Positions 51,971 through 61,808 of a stretch of DNA of 64,000 nucleotides are shown here, one piece after another. This DNA comes from Lachnospiraceae bacterium. GTDB taxonomy: Bacteria > Bacillota > Clostridia > Lachnospirales > Lachnospiraceae. The notes below the pieces were generated by a model, which did not search any database, was not told where the DNA came from, and saw only the letters and a program-made list of their open reading frames with translations. A program made the translations under genes and the position numbers. Location: NCBI GenBank assembly GCA_024684215.1, contig JAIKXH010000040.1:1-64000 (forward strand), read 5' to 3'. The stretch's first letter is position 1; each line of letters opens with the position of its first letter.

Positions 51971-53899
51971 TTATCTGTGTTTTTCGATATAATCGGCAAA
52001 CTCTCCCGCAGTTTTAAAGCTGCCTTCACTCTCCGAGGGGAAAGTTACCTTAAATTCTTTTTGAAGCTCCATAACTATTGTGAAATAATCAAGGCTGCTT
52101 CCGCCAAGTTCGAAGAAAAGGTCCGATCCGGGCTTTACTTCCTCCGGCGTCTTTCCAAGTACGGAGGCTATGATCTCGGATACCTTTGCGGTTATCTCAC
52201 TTTCAGCATAACCGTCCTTTTCGGGATTTACAGCGCTAATCATTCCGTTATCGATCTTCTCACCGATTTTTTTACGGTTAAGTTTAAAATCATTGGCATC
52301 CATAAGGGGAGTGCCGGTCAAAATCACTTTTGAAATTACTTTCTGCAGATCAAGCTCCTTCAAGCAATCATCAGCATTTTGGGCGATCTGCTTTAATGTA
52401 TCTGCGGATGCATAGGGCGATACCTTAACAAGAAGTACCGGGAGCTTGTTTTCACCGGCGCTTGCCCTTGTTATGCATATAGCTTCGGCTCCGTCTATTT
52501 TTATCTTTTCTTCCAGAACATCCGGATTAATGTTTTCTCCTGAAAGTCCGATTATAACATCATCCTTTCTGCCGAGGATAAAGTATCTTCCGTCCTTCTC
52601 ACAGGCAAGATCGTTTGTATGGAACCAGCCGTTTTCGGTCTTATCGGAGACTTTTCCGTCCTCATACACTATATCCGCCAAGGTCTCGCCCCTTACAAGG
52701 AGCTCGCCTTCCTCGGAAATCTTGTATTCAACGGATGCAAAGGGCTTACCGACCGACTTATCGGTTAGTTCTCTTCTCTTATTTGAAAGCTCAACGGAGG
52801 TAATACCGACCTCTGTCATACCGTAACCGTTTGCAAGATGGTATCCTATGGCATTAAAAAATCTAAGTACGTCGGGTGATATAGCGCTTCCGCCACTAAT
52901 CAAAAACCTGATGCTGTCACCGAATATCTGCTCTCTGACTGATTTAAATGCAAGTTTTGTAAACAGCTTTGACAAAAAGGGAATACCCGAGAGCTTTTCC
53001 GAGATTTTAATTCCCTTCATGAGCTTCTCATACTCGCCTCTTTCCTTTGCGGTGCGGACAACCGTCTCATATACCGTATTCCACAAAAGAGGGATTGAAA
53101 AAATATGTGTAACCTTATGACGTCTGACTGTATTTAAGATGGTCTCCGATGAAAAATCTCTAAGGAAGACAAAGCTTCTGTTAAAAAATCCAAACCACAT
53201 GAATACGGCAACCAGACCGAATACATGGTAAAAAGGCAGGAATGTAAGCTGCTTAAGTTCACCTTTATAATGCGCCTTAATCTCTTTGCAGGCTTTTATA
53301 ATCCTACCGCTGTCACATATCTGATAAACAAAGGTCTCTCCGTTATATACGCACAGCTTTACGTGGCTTGTGGTTCCGGAAGACATAAGCACTATCTCAT
53401 CGGCCCAATCATCGTTATCAGAAGGAACCTTTTTGGAAGTTTCGCATCCCTTCACAATATCGTCTATCATCAGGGTATTGCTTCCGAGCTTTTCTCCGTC
53501 GGATATAACAGCCTTTACATCATACTGTGTGATGATATCTTCCAAAATGGATTTGCCCATACGGTTATTCATAAGTATGGGCTTATATCCGTTCATCAAA
53601 AGTCCCCAAAAGCATTCAAGCCATTTCTCGGAATTGTTCATATATATTCCGACAAGGCTTGATTTTGGAATATTTCCCAACACGTCCAAAAGAGAACCGG
53701 CCATTTGCTCAGTTCTCTCTTTGAATTGTCCGTATGTGATGCGTGTGATCTTATAACCGTCGTTGGATTCGGCAAAAAGCTTTTCGGGCTCATCCGTCAT
53801 AAGCTTAAAAATCGACTTGAGATTTTTCTCCGAAGCCATTAGACGCTCTAATTTATCACTAACATATTTATCAAGATCATAGTTTATGCCGTCAGACAT
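51971..53899 (-). CDS. AMP-dependent acyl ligase fused to an ACP domain
   Basis: The 642-residue product has an AMP-binding ligase (about 1-540): LMSSGTTSHVK (P-loop), YGMTEVG, HTNDLACE, GRKDDVIIGLSGENI and the C-terminal catalytic Lys in FKLNRKK. A carrier domain follows (about 560-642) with Ser602 in ELGGSSLDY for phosphopantetheine. The enzyme probably activates an acyl chain as acyl-AMP and loads it onto its own carrier, or onto the free ACP encoded two genes downstream. The substrate is not readable. It starts just after the PilZ gene stop. Confidence 0.92.
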   Translation of the reverse strand: MSDGINYDLDKYVSDKLERLMASEKNLKSIFKLMTDEPEKLFAESNDGYKITRITYGQFKERTEQMAGSLLDVLGNIPKSSLVGIYMNNSEKWLECFWGLLMNGYKPILMNNRMGKSILEDIITQYDVKAVISDGEKLGSNTLMIDDIVKGCETSKKVPSDNDDWADEIVLMSSGTTSHVKLCVYNGETFVYQICDSGRIIKACKEIKAHYKGELKQLTFLPFYHVFGLVAVFMWFGFFNRSFVFLRDFSSETILNTVRRHKVTHIFSIPLLWNTVYETVVRTAKERGEYEKLMKGIKISEKLSGIPFLSKLFTKLAFKSVREQIFGDSIRFLISGGSAISPDVLRFFNAIGYHLANGYGMTEVGITSVELSNKRRELTDKSVGKPFASVEYKISEEGELLVRGETLADIVYEDGKVSDKTENGWFHTNDLACEKDGRYFILGRKDDVIIGLSGENINPDVLEEKIKIDGAEAICITRASAGENKLPVLLVKVSPYASADTLKQIAQNADDCLKELDLQKVISKVILTGTPLMDANDFKLNRKKIGEKIDNGMISAVNPEKDGYAESEITAKVSEIIASVLGKTPEEVKPGSDLFFELGGSSLDYFTIVMELQKEFKVTFPSESEGSFKTAGEFADYIEKHR

Positions 53900-53913
53900 T
53901 TTAAAAAATTCCT

Positions 53914-54261
53914 TTAGATTCCGTTTTCGTTAAGAGTCTGGTATGTTGCGATTCTCGCAGCATCCATCTCAGGCATACCTACAAAAGAGGCGCCGTAATA
54001 ATACGTATCTTCTTTAAGCTCAATACGTACAATCTGTAAAAATGCATGAAGCACTTCCTTGGTCCAGATTGTAAGATAAGACTCATACACAGTACCGATA
54101 AGAAGCGGAGTCTTACAGATAAATCCCACACCCGACTTTGATACATCGCTGATCTCGATATTTACTTCCTCGCTGTCACCGCCGTCAAGTCTCTTGATCA
54201 CAAGTGTTGAATCGAGCTGGGTTCTTTTGCTTTTTCTTCTCTCTACATCATTTTCTGCCAT
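53914..54261 (-). CDS. PilZ domain protein
   Basis: The ATG at 54261 follows AAGGGG; an earlier in-frame start at 54333 lies in the spacer. The 115-residue product is a single PilZ domain. It keeps both c-di-GMP motifs: RxxxR (Arg9, Arg13 in ERRKSKR) and DVSKSGVGF (D/NxSxxG). It should bind cyclic di-GMP and affect a partner by contact. Placed first in the acyl-chain cluster, it suggests c-di-GMP control of that pathway, which is an inference from position. Confidence 0.87.
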   Translation of the reverse strand: MAENDVERRKSKRTQLDSTLVIKRLDGGDSEEVNIEISDVSKSGVGFICKTPLLIGTVYESYLTIWTKEVLHAFLQIVRIELKEDTYYYGASFVGMPEMDAARIATYQTLNENGI

Positions 54262-54355
54262 ATTATTCCCCTTAACTTCAGGCCAAGCGGAGCCCAATGA
54301 TATTATTGATTTGCGTTTATCCCGTACCGCCACCGCTCTGACGGCATAATAATTA

Positions 54356-54364
54356 ATTATAGCA
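54356..54364 (-). promoter_or_regulatory. Extended -10 promoter of the acyl-chain cluster
   Basis: On the minus strand TGCTATAAT is a perfect extended -10 element, upstream of the PilZ gene and directly after queA's stop. No good -35 is seen. The leader is about 90 bases. Confidence 0.55.
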
Positions 54365-54381
54365 AAATCTTTAAATAAGTA

Positions 54382-55413
54382 CTAGTGAAAAAAGCAAGCA
54401 TCTCCAAAGGAGAAGAATCTGTATTTTTGTTCTACGGCTTCTTTATACGCGGCCAAAACATTTTCCCTGCCGGCAAGTGCCGATACAAGCATCACAAGAG
54501 TGCTCTCGGGCAGATGGAAATTGGTTATAAGGCAATCGAGTACCTTAAATTTATAGCCCGGATAAATAAAGATCGATGTATCGGCGCTTCCCGCCTTAAC
54601 AACTCCGTTTTCATCCGCTGCGCTCTCCACCGTCCTGCAGCTTGTGGTTCCCACGCAAATTACTCTTCCGCCTGATGCCTTGGTATTATTGATAATATCG
54701 GCGGCTTCCGCAGTAACCTGATAAAACTCGGTATGCATATGATGGTCTAAAATGTTCTCTTCTTTAACCGGCCTGAATGTTCCGAGTCCGACATGAAGAG
54801 TGACGTAAGCAAGTTTGATACCCTTATCCTCAATCTCTTTTAAAAGCTCAGGCGTAAAATGAAGGCCCGCGGTAGGTGCTGCCGCCGAGCCGTCAAACTT
54901 TGCATAAACCGTCTGATACCTGTTCTTGTCCTCAAGCTTGTGGGTAATATAGGGCGGAAGCGGCATTTCTCCCAAAGAGTCAAGCACTTCCTCCCAAATG
55001 CCCTCATATTCAAATTGTATTATTCTGTTGCCGTCATCAACCGTTTCAAGAACCTTGGCTTTAAGCTTTCCGTCCCCGAATACCAGTCTTTGACCGGGCT
55101 TACACTTTTTACCGGGTCTGACAAGCGTTTCCCAGATATCATTTTCACGTCTCTTTAAAAGAAGTACCTCGACGGATCCGCCGGTTCCTTCCCTCTCACC
55201 GTAAAGTCTGGCGGGAATAACCTTTGTGTTGTTGAGCACAAGGCAGTCGCCGGGATTTAAATAATCTATGATATCCCTGAAAATCTTATGCTCGGTTTTT
55301 CCTGTATTCTTGTCAACCACAAGGAGTCTGCTCGAGGACCTGTCTTCAAGCGGGTCCTGAGCTATAAGCTCCTTAGGTAAATCAAAATAAAAATCTGATT
55401 TTTTTAATTCCAT
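54382..55413 (-). CDS. queA: S-adenosylmethionine:tRNA ribosyltransferase-isomerase
   Basis: The 343-residue product, from the ATG at 55413, matches Que[58 protein letters not shown] and [11 protein letters not shown]. It moves the ribosyl part of SAM to preQ1 in tRNA, giving epoxyqueuosine. The open frame extends to 55452, but the extra residues are unlike QueA. It may share a transcript with the aminopeptidase gene upstream (66-base gap). Confidence 0.95.
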   Translation of the reverse strand: MELKKSDFYFDLPKELIAQDPLEDRSSSRLLVVDKNTGKTEHKIFRDIIDYLNPGDCLVLNNTKVIPARLYGEREGTGGSVEVLLLKRRENDIWETLVRPGKKCKPGQRLVFGDGKLKAKVLETVDDGNRIIQFEYEGIWEEVLDSLGEMPLPPYITHKLEDKNRYQTVYAKFDGSAAAPTAGLHFTPELLKEIEDKGIKLAYVTLHVGLGTFRPVKEENILDHHMHTEFYQVTAEAADIINNTKASGGRVICVGTTSCRTVESAADENGVVKAGSADTSIFIYPGYKFKVLDCLITNFHLPESTLVMLVSALAGRENVLAAYKEAVEQKYRFFSFGDACFFH

Positions 55414-55479
55414 AATTAACTCTTTACTAAAAAGTAATCGCCAAATGTACAATCGCTAAGCTCTTGCACACAGCGGGTA

Positions 55480-56898
55480 TTACATAGAAGCGTACTTAAC
55501 AAATGCCTTGTAGCCTCTGTAGGTCTCGTAAATATCAGCCTTGTTGGTAGCTTCCCAAGGTGCGTGCATGTTGAGTACCGCAACACCCGAATCGATAACA
55601 TTCATTCCGTATAGTGCAAGGATGTAAGCGATGGTTCCGCCGCCTCCTACGTCTACCTTACCAAGCTCTGCAGTCTGGAAACATACCTTGTCTTTTTCCA
55701 TTACTTCACGGATCTTTGCCATATATTCGGCATTGGCATCATTGGATCCGCTCTTTCCGCGGGAGCCGGTGAATTTGTTAAATACCATACCTTTTCCGAG
55801 ATATGCGCAGTTCTTTCTCTCAAATGCACTCTCGTATGTGGGATCAAAGCCGGCAGACACGTCTGAAGAAAGCATGCAGCTTCTTGAAAGACATCTTCTT
55901 ACATTAAGCTCGCTGTACTCTCCGTTTAAGTTCATCACCTCGGCTACAGCATTCTCAAAGAAGTGTGACTGCATTCCGGTAGCTCCTACCGAACCGATCT
56001 CCTCCTTGTCAACGAGGATGCAAACTGTGGTTCTGTCGCATACGGGACTGTCAATCATAGCCTGCATTGATGTATATGCGCATACTCTGTCATCCTGTCC
56101 GTATCCAAGGACAATACTTCTGTCAAATCCGGCATCTCTTGCCTTTCCTGCGGGAACGACTTCGATTTCTGCTGAGAGGAAATCCTCCTCCTCAATATCA
56201 TAATTTGCCTTGAGAATATCAAGCACTCCGGCCTTAACGGCTTCCTTTGCCTTTTCATCCTTAGAAGACTTCTTGTCAGTCTTGTCAATGGTGATAGGCT
56301 TGTTTCCTACGATGATATCAAGAGCTTCGCCCTCGATAACCTTCGCACCTTTTTTATCAAGCTGCTCGGCAGCAAGGTGAATAAGAAGGTCTGAAACGAA
56401 AAATACGGGATCTGCCTCATCCTCACCAATGTTTACCTCAACGGTAGAGCCGTCCTTTTTAACGATAACACCGTGAAGAGCAAGAGGAAGGGTAACCCAC
56501 TGATATTTCTTTACGCCACCGTAATAGTGGGTATCAAGATAAGCAATTCCGTCCTTCTCATAGAGAGGATTCTGCTTAACATCCATTCTGGGGCTGTCGA
56601 TATGTGCTCCAAGGATATTGAGTCCTTCGGTCATAGGCTTCTTTCCGATTCTGAACATGCAGATGGATTTATTCATATGCACGCTGTAAACCTTATCTCC
56701 CGCCTTTAACTTGGCGCCTTTTTCAATAAGGGTCTCAAGTTCCTTATACCCATCTTTTTCGATGGTATTAACGATTAAGTCAACACATTCGCGCTCAGTT
56801 TTTGCATCGCTGATAAATTCTCTGTAATCGTCGCAAAGCTTGTTAAGCTTCTTTAAATCTTTTTCATTGTAGGTTTCCCATACGTTCTTGTGTTCCAT
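55480..56898 (-). CDS. apeA: M18 family aminopeptidase
   Basis: The 472-residue product is an M18 metallo-aminopeptidase. GAHIDSPRMD gives zinc ligands His and Asp, KEEIGSVGATG the catalytic Glu-Glu region, and SADVSAGFDP-like SSDVSAGFDP and later parts the rest. It removes N-terminal acidic or neutral residues from peptides in the cytoplasm and forms large assemblies in known members. The gene sits between queA and pheT. Confidence 0.9.
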   Translation of the reverse strand: MEHKNVWETYNEKDLKKLNKLCDDYREFISDAKTERECVDLIVNTIEKDGYKELETLIEKGAKLKAGDKVYSVHMNKSICMFRIGKKPMTEGLNILGAHIDSPRMDVKQNPLYEKDGIAYLDTHYYGGVKKYQWVTLPLALHGVIVKKDGSTVEVNIGEDEADPVFFVSDLLIHLAAEQLDKKGAKVIEGEALDIIVGNKPITIDKTDKKSSKDEKAKEAVKAGVLDILKANYDIEEEDFLSAEIEVVPAGKARDAGFDRSIVLGYGQDDRVCAYTSMQAMIDSPVCDRTTVCILVDKEEIGSVGATGMQSHFFENAVAEVMNLNGEYSELNVRRCLSRSCMLSSDVSAGFDPTYESAFERKNCAYLGKGMVFNKFTGSRGKSGSNDANAEYMAKIREVMEKDKVCFQTAELGKVDVGGGGTIAYILALYGMNVIDSGVAVLNMHAPWEATNKADIYETYRGYKAFVKYASM

Positions 56899-56996
56899 GT
56901 AAGTTCCTCGATTCTTTATATCTTTGTGTGGCTAAAGCGATTACGCCACTGCCTCAGGCTTAGGGTTATTATGCCACTGTTTGTAGCCTTTGATTT

Positions 56997-59417
56997 CTAT
57001 GCGCGAAGCTCAATCTCAAGTTCCTTTTTGAGGTTCTTTAAAATCTTGTGCACATATCCGTCAACCGCCTCAGCCGTAAACTCTTCATCTGCGGGAGTGA
57101 AGGTAATTGTAAATGCCATGCTCTTCTTGTCGGCTGCAATCTGCTCTCCTTCGTATACATCAAAGAGCTTTATATCGCTGACATATGAAGAAGCCTTGGA
57201 AATAACATCTTCAACCTGTCCGCAGGTAATATCTTTATTCATGATAAGAGCAAGGTCTCTGGACTCTGTCGCAAACCTCGGAAGAGGCGCAAATACAGGT
57301 GCCTTTCCATAGAATTTAGAAAGTGTCTGAAGATCGATCTCACATACATATGCGGGATATCTCATGCTCTCAGCGTTCATTATCTCGTAAGTCACGCGTC
57401 CGAGATAACCTATTTCTTCTCCTTCGCAAAATACAGCGGCTGCCTGATAAGGGTGAAGGAAAGGTTTTGTAGTCTTTTCAAAGGTAAAGCTTATATTTAG
57501 AGCGTCTGCTACAGTCTCAACAAGTCCCTTAAGTGTAAAGAATGATTCGCTCTTTCCGAATACGCCGATGCAAAGAGTCTCTCTCTCGTCGGGATAATCG
57601 GTAAGAGGAAGTGACTTAGGAATAAATTTGTTGCCGATCTCAAAAATCTTACCTTCTAAATTGCCGCGCTTCTGGTTTCTGCCCATAGCATGAATCATCT
57701 GTGCGGCAAGAGTGGTTCTCATAAGTGAAAGCTCTTCGTTGATAGGATTTAAGATCCTAATAGCCTGTCTCTCGGGAGCATTTTCCTCAAATCCAAGGAA
57801 ATCAAGGTCTGAAGGCGAGAAGAATGAATAATGCATTCCCTCATATGCTCCGGCCTTGCAAAGAGCCTTTTTGATGTGAAGAGTAGTCTTTTGACGAGGT
57901 GACTGACCGCCGATGGTTACCTTTGCAGTAGGCATAAAGGTGGGCTTTATATGGTCATATCCGTACATTCTGATGAGTTCTTCGGAAATATCGGGATAAT
58001 CCTCCATATCCTCTCTGTACGCAGGTACATGAATGGTAAGCTCGTCGCCGTTAATCTCGGGAGCAAAATAAAGTCTTGTAAGGATATCCTTGATATCATC
58101 GGTGGGAACCTCGATACCGAGTACTCCGTTTACCTTCTTGATGCTGGCCTTCATCTCCCAAGGCTCTAAACTCTTACCGGTGTTTACATCCTCATGAGTC
58201 GATGAAATCTTGCCGATTCCAAGTTCCTCTACAAGGTGCAAAACTCTCTTCATTGCCATAACGGTAGCATATTCATCTACACCCTTGGCATATCTTTGTG
58301 AAGAGTCTGAAACCTGTCCGAGCGCTCTTGAGCTCTTTCTGATATTGTCACGGGCAAACTTTGCTGCCTCGAACATTACCTCTGTGGTATTTTCTCTGAT
58401 CTCGGAATTGAGACCACCCATGATTCCCGCAAGTGCAACAGGCTTTTTGCCGTCACAGATAACAAGATTGTCGGTGGTAAGTTCAAATTCTTTCTCATCG
58501 AGAGTGGTGATTTTTTCGCCTTCCTTAGCACGTCTTACACAGATTTCATTTCCCTCAAGGAAATTGCAATCGAATGCGTGAAGGGGCTGACCAAGCTCTC
58601 TCATGATGTAGTTTGTGATATCTACGATATTGGAAATCGAATTGTTTCCGACAAGCGCAAGTCTTCTTCTCATCCAGGCAGGTGACTCGCCGAGCTTGAC
58701 ATCATATACATAGTGAGCTGAGTATCTGGGGCAGATATCCTGTGCCTCGACAGTTACCTTAAATCCCTCTTTCTTAACATCTGTCATATGATAGTCTAAC
58801 GCGGGCTCATGAAGCTCAGTCTTAAGTACGGCAGCAACCTCTCTTGCAAGGCCGAAGATGCTCTGGCAGTCAGGTCTGTTGGCTGTGATCGAAACATCAA
58901 AAATCCAATCATCAAGTCCGGTGATCTCTTTGATATCTTTTCCGATCTCGGTATCCTCGGGAAGTACGAGAAGTCCGTTATATCCCGCACCGGGATAAAG
59001 GTTTTCGTTAAGTCCGATCTCTACACCTGAGCAAAGCATACCGTTTGAATCATATCCGCGAAGCTTGCCCTTTTTGATGGTCATAACGCCTTCAACGGTA
59101 ACATGGTCTTTTGCGGTTGCATAAACCTGTGCACCGGGAAGCGCTACGGGGAAGATTCCGCCTGCGCATACATTGTCCGCGCCGCAGCAGATCTGTAAAT
59201 TCTCATCTCCACCCACGTTTACGGTACAAACATGAAGATGAGTCTCGGGAATAGGCTCACAGGTGATGACCTTACCTGCTACTACTCCGCTTATATCCTT
59301 ACCTACCTGATATTTCTCCTCCACCTCAAAGCCGCATGAGAAAAGCTTTTCTTCAAGTTCATCGGGAGTAACATTTATATCAACATAATCTTTTAACCAA
59401 CTAAGTGGAACTAACAT
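56997..59417 (-). CDS. pheT: Phenylalanyl-tRNA synthetase beta chain
   Basis: The 806-residue product has the full bacterial layout. It starts MLVPLSWLKDYVDINVTPDE and has an EMAP/OB tRNA-binding domain with ITCEPIPETHLHVCTVNVG, B3/B4 editing parts, a B5 domain and a catalytic-like domain. A C-terminal ferredoxin-fold anticodon-binding domain (FATESRDLALIMNKD) ends the chain. With PheS it charges tRNA-Phe as an alpha2beta2 enzyme. It follows pheS by 21 bases. Confidence 0.97.
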   Translation of the reverse strand: MLVPLSWLKDYVDINVTPDELEEKLFSCGFEVEEKYQVGKDISGVVAGKVITCEPIPETHLHVCTVNVGGDENLQICCGADNVCAGGIFPVALPGAQVYATAKDHVTVEGVMTIKKGKLRGYDSNGMLCSGVEIGLNENLYPGAGYNGLLVLPEDTEIGKDIKEITGLDDWIFDVSITANRPDCQSIFGLAREVAAVLKTELHEPALDYHMTDVKKEGFKVTVEAQDICPRYSAHYVYDVKLGESPAWMRRRLALVGNNSISNIVDITNYIMRELGQPLHAFDCNFLEGNEICVRRAKEGEKITTLDEKEFELTTDNLVICDGKKPVALAGIMGGLNSEIRENTTEVMFEAAKFARDNIRKSSRALGQVSDSSQRYAKGVDEYATVMAMKRVLHLVEELGIGKISSTHEDVNTGKSLEPWEMKASIKKVNGVLGIEVPTDDIKDILTRLYFAPEINGDELTIHVPAYREDMEDYPDISEELIRMYGYDHIKPTFMPTAKVTIGGQSPRQKTTLHIKKALCKAGAYEGMHYSFFSPSDLDFLGFEENAPERQAIRILNPINEELSLMRTTLAAQMIHAMGRNQKRGNLEGKIFEIGNKFIPKSLPLTDYPDERETLCIGVFGKSESFFTLKGLVETVADALNISFTFEKTTKPFLHPYQAAAVFCEGEEIGYLGRVTYEIMNAESMRYPAYVCEIDLQTLSKFYGKAPVFAPLPRFATESRDLALIMNKDITCGQVEDVISKASSYVSDIKLFDVYEGEQIAADKKSMAFTITFTPADEEFTAEAVDGYVHKILKNLKKELEIELRA

Positions 59418-59438
59418 CTTTGGTTTCCTCCGTTTTCA

Positions 59439-60482
59439 TTAATCGTCAATCTGATCAAGTACTCTGATATCGGACTCAAATAACATCTTAATGTTATTGA
59501 TTCCGTATTTAAGCATTGCAATTCTCTCAAGTCCGAGTCCGAACGCAAAGCCCGAATACTTTTCGGAGTCAATTCCGCAGTTTTCAAGTACTTTCTTGTT
59601 TACAACGCCTGCTCCCAAAACCTCTATCCATCCGGTTCCCTTGCAGAGCTTGCATCCCTTTCCTCCGCACTGGAAGCAGCTTACGTCTACTTCTACAGAA
59701 GGCTCGGTAAAGGGGAAATATGAAGGACGAAGTCTTGTGGTTGTCTCCTCGCCGAATATCTGCTTAACAAACATATCAAGGCTTCCCTTTAAATCGCAAA
59801 GATTGATTCCCTCATCGACAACCAGACCTTCCATCTGTGAAAACATAGGTGAATGGGTGGCATCATCATCAGAACGGAAAACCTTTCCGGGGCTGACGAT
59901 CTTGATAGGGGGCTTGGTAGATTCCATAACATGGATCTGACCTGCAGAGGTTTGGGTTCTGAGCAAGAACTCAGGTGATAAATAGAATGTATCCTGCATA
60001 TCTCTTGCGGGGTGATCCGCCGGAGTGTTAAGAGCTGTGAAATTGTAGAAATCCTTCTCAATCTCGGTACCTTCATATACGGAAAATCCCATTCCGGCAA
60101 AAATATCGATAAGCTGATTTCTAACGGTGGTAATAGGGTGAAGGTTTCCGCCGGTCTGCTTAACGGAAGGCATTGATATATCGATCTTTTCGCTCTCATA
60201 ACGAAGCTTTAGCTCTTTTTCCTTGAGCTTTGTATCGATATCATCAAAAAATCCGAGTGCCCACTGCTTAGCCTCATTAACGGCTTTACCGAAATTGGCT
60301 TTCTGCTCTGCGGGTACCTGAGCCATTTCTTTCATAAGTGCAGAGAGTTTGCCCTGCTTTGAGTCAAGAAAGCTTTTCTTAAGCTCGTACAATCCCTTAG
60401 AACTGCTCTGTGATTCAACAGCTCCGCGGATCTCAGCTTTTAAGTTTTCAATCTGACTCTGAAGTTCTGATAGATCCTTCAT
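59439..60482 (-). CDS. pheS: Phenylalanyl-tRNA synthetase alpha chain
   Basis: The 347-residue product has an N-terminal coiled coil (about 1-90) that holds the tRNA. The class II catalytic core has [21 protein letters not shown] motif 1-2 parts, [19 protein letters not shown]-like [26 protein letters not shown] and motif 3 [13 protein letters not shown]. The 74-base spacer upstream is too short for a T-box leader. AGGAGA precedes the ATG. Confidence 0.97.
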   Translation of the reverse strand: MKDLSELQSQIENLKAEIRGAVESQSSSKGLYELKKSFLDSKQGKLSALMKEMAQVPAEQKANFGKAVNEAKQWALGFFDDIDTKLKEKELKLRYESEKIDISMPSVKQTGGNLHPITTVRNQLIDIFAGMGFSVYEGTEIEKDFYNFTALNTPADHPARDMQDTFYLSPEFLLRTQTSAGQIHVMESTKPPIKIVSPGKVFRSDDDATHSPMFSQMEGLVVDEGINLCDLKGSLDMFVKQIFGEETTTRLRPSYFPFTEPSVEVDVSCFQCGGKGCKLCKGTGWIEVLGAGVVNKKVLENCGIDSEKYSGFAFGLGLERIAMLKYGINNIKMLFESDIRVLDQIDD

Positions 60483-60556
60483 TTTTTCACATCTCCTTAA
60501 ATCAATAATTTAATCCGGTCAAATTTATATTAAAAATCTGTATGATTTTCGATAAT

Positions 60557-61549
60557 CTATTCCAAATAGTCCTGTTTGTTTACAATATCCTCTCGCATCT
60601 CTTCGTCGCGTTTGTCGTCATTTTCGTGTCCGAGAGGCTTTCTTAACGACTTGCCGAAAAGTGCTGACTCTTCTTCGGTTTCAGCAGTGGCTCCGCTCAT
60701 CATATCTCGCTTTTTCTTCGGATAGACCAAAACGATATTTACAGGCTTAAAATATCTGTTTAAATAAGCTCCGTACAAAAAGAACAAAAGGCAAAAATAA
60801 ATCCATATCATAGCCACGATCACAATTGCCAGATTTCCGTACATGCTGTATGCGTTGTAGTGATTAACGTAATAAGAGAAAATCGCCGAAAAGCCTATCC
60901 AGCACAGTGCCGAAAAAGCCGCACCCGGGAGCTGCTCTCTGAACTTTTGCTTTTTATTGGGCAAAAATGAATAAAGCACCGCAAAAAATAAAGTCAGTAT
61001 CAAAAAAATATATAAATGTCTCGGCTTTACAATAAAGCCTTGAAATTCCTCAAACCACGGCCAAACGCTGATAAGATAATCAGATATCATTTTACCGAAT
61101 ACCATAAGAAGAAGGCTTATATATATCGCGCCCAGCAAAATAAGCGTATATAAACAACAAACTCCGCGTCTGACAAAGTAATTACGCTTTTCCTCAACAT
61201 CATAGACCGCATTTAATCCCTGCACCAAAGAAGCAACGCCCTTTGCCGCGGTCCATAGCGTCACGATAGCGGATACGGTAAGGATTGTATATCCGCCGGC
61301 GTATATGCTGTCCACCAGCCTCTTTAACAAAGACCAGAACATCTCAGGCAAAAATCCCTCGATAAAAAAGATCAGGTCCGCTTCGGTAATCTTTGTCAAA
61401 GGCAAGATTGAACAAAGAAGTATAAGAAGCGGCGTAATAGACAAAAGCAAAAAGAATGACGTGCACGCAGCATAAGCGTCTATGTTAAGCCTTTTAACAC
61501 TTCTGGCGAAATTATCATAAATTTTATAAAGCTTTTTTATTATTTGCAT
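60557..61549 (-). CDS. YihY/BrkB family membrane protein
   Basis: The ATG at 61549 follows AGGATAT. The 330-residue product has six membrane segments, with the family motifs TLWTAAKGVASLVQGLNAVYDVEEKRNYFVRR and LPNKKQKFREQLPGAAFSALCW. The C-terminal 60 residues are charged and cytoplasmic. The family (formerly called RNase BN by mistake) has no settled function; transport or envelope roles have been proposed. It lies directly after the 6S-like RNA, so reading through from that promoter could express it. Confidence 0.9.
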   Translation of the reverse strand: MQIIKKLYKIYDNFARSVKRLNIDAYAACTSFFLLLSITPLLILLCSILPLTKITEADLIFFIEGFLPEMFWSLLKRLVDSIYAGGYTILTVSAIVTLWTAAKGVASLVQGLNAVYDVEEKRNYFVRRGVCCLYTLILLGAIYISLLLMVFGKMISDYLISVWPWFEEFQGFIVKPRHLYIFLILTLFFAVLYSFLPNKKQKFREQLPGAAFSALCWIGFSAIFSYYVNHYNAYSMYGNLAIVIVAMIWIYFCLLFFLYGAYLNRYFKPVNIVLVYPKKKRDMMSGATAETEEESALFGKSLRKPLGHENDDKRDEEMREDIVNKQDYLE

Positions 61550-61575
61550 ATATCCTAAATTTGGGCATAACAATA

Positions 61576-61750
61576 GCCCTTTGGAATGTCTCCGCCTTTT
61601 GACGCCTAGCCAAAGCTAGGTGGGTTACCGCAACCCTGACATCTGCCTTCCCCTGGCTCTTTCGAGGGGGCCTGGCATCCGACGGGCAATGTAGGAATCC
61701 CGTTAAAGGTAAATGTAGGTTCAAAAATACCGGAGACTGACCTTAGGGCC
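61576..61750 (-). ncRNA. ssrS: Probable 6S RNA
   Basis: The 175-base region is non-coding and has a strong promoter of its own 7 bases upstream. The ends pair: GCCCT with AGGGC and GTCTCCG with CGGAGAC. The middle forms a long interrupted stem-loop (GGCCCCCT region with AGCCAGGGG), and the 3' side of the central bubble holds a small hairpin CCTAGC/GCTAGG. Length, closing stem, open central bubble and 3'-side hairpin fit Firmicute 6S RNA, which mimics an open promoter and binds sigma-A RNA polymerase. I recognise it by structure, not by a search. Confidence 0.72.
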
Positions 61751-61756
61751 ACTTTC

Positions 61757-61785
61757 ATTATACTAAAAAAACATGAAAGTATCAA
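61757..61785 (-). promoter_or_regulatory. Strong sigma-A promoter of the 6S-like RNA
   Basis: On the minus strand TTGATA (61785-61780), a 17-base spacer and TATAAT (61762-61757) form a near-perfect promoter. The start would be at about 61750, where the RNA's closing stem begins. Confidence 0.88.
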
Positions 61786-61808
61786 CCTTTTAGGCCAATT
61801 TTCCGCAC

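Noticed and set aside
54262-54355. Possible c-di-GMP riboswitch before the PilZ gene
   Set aside because: ACGCAAA and GGCCT occur in the leader, but the order, spacing and pairing of the known class I core are missing.
55631-56203. 190-residue plus-strand frame
   Set aside because: It is antisense to the M18 aminopeptidase gene, with no ribosome site.
60483-60556. T-box leader for pheS
   Set aside because: The spacer is only 74 bases and has no T-box motif; the same holds for the asnS leader.
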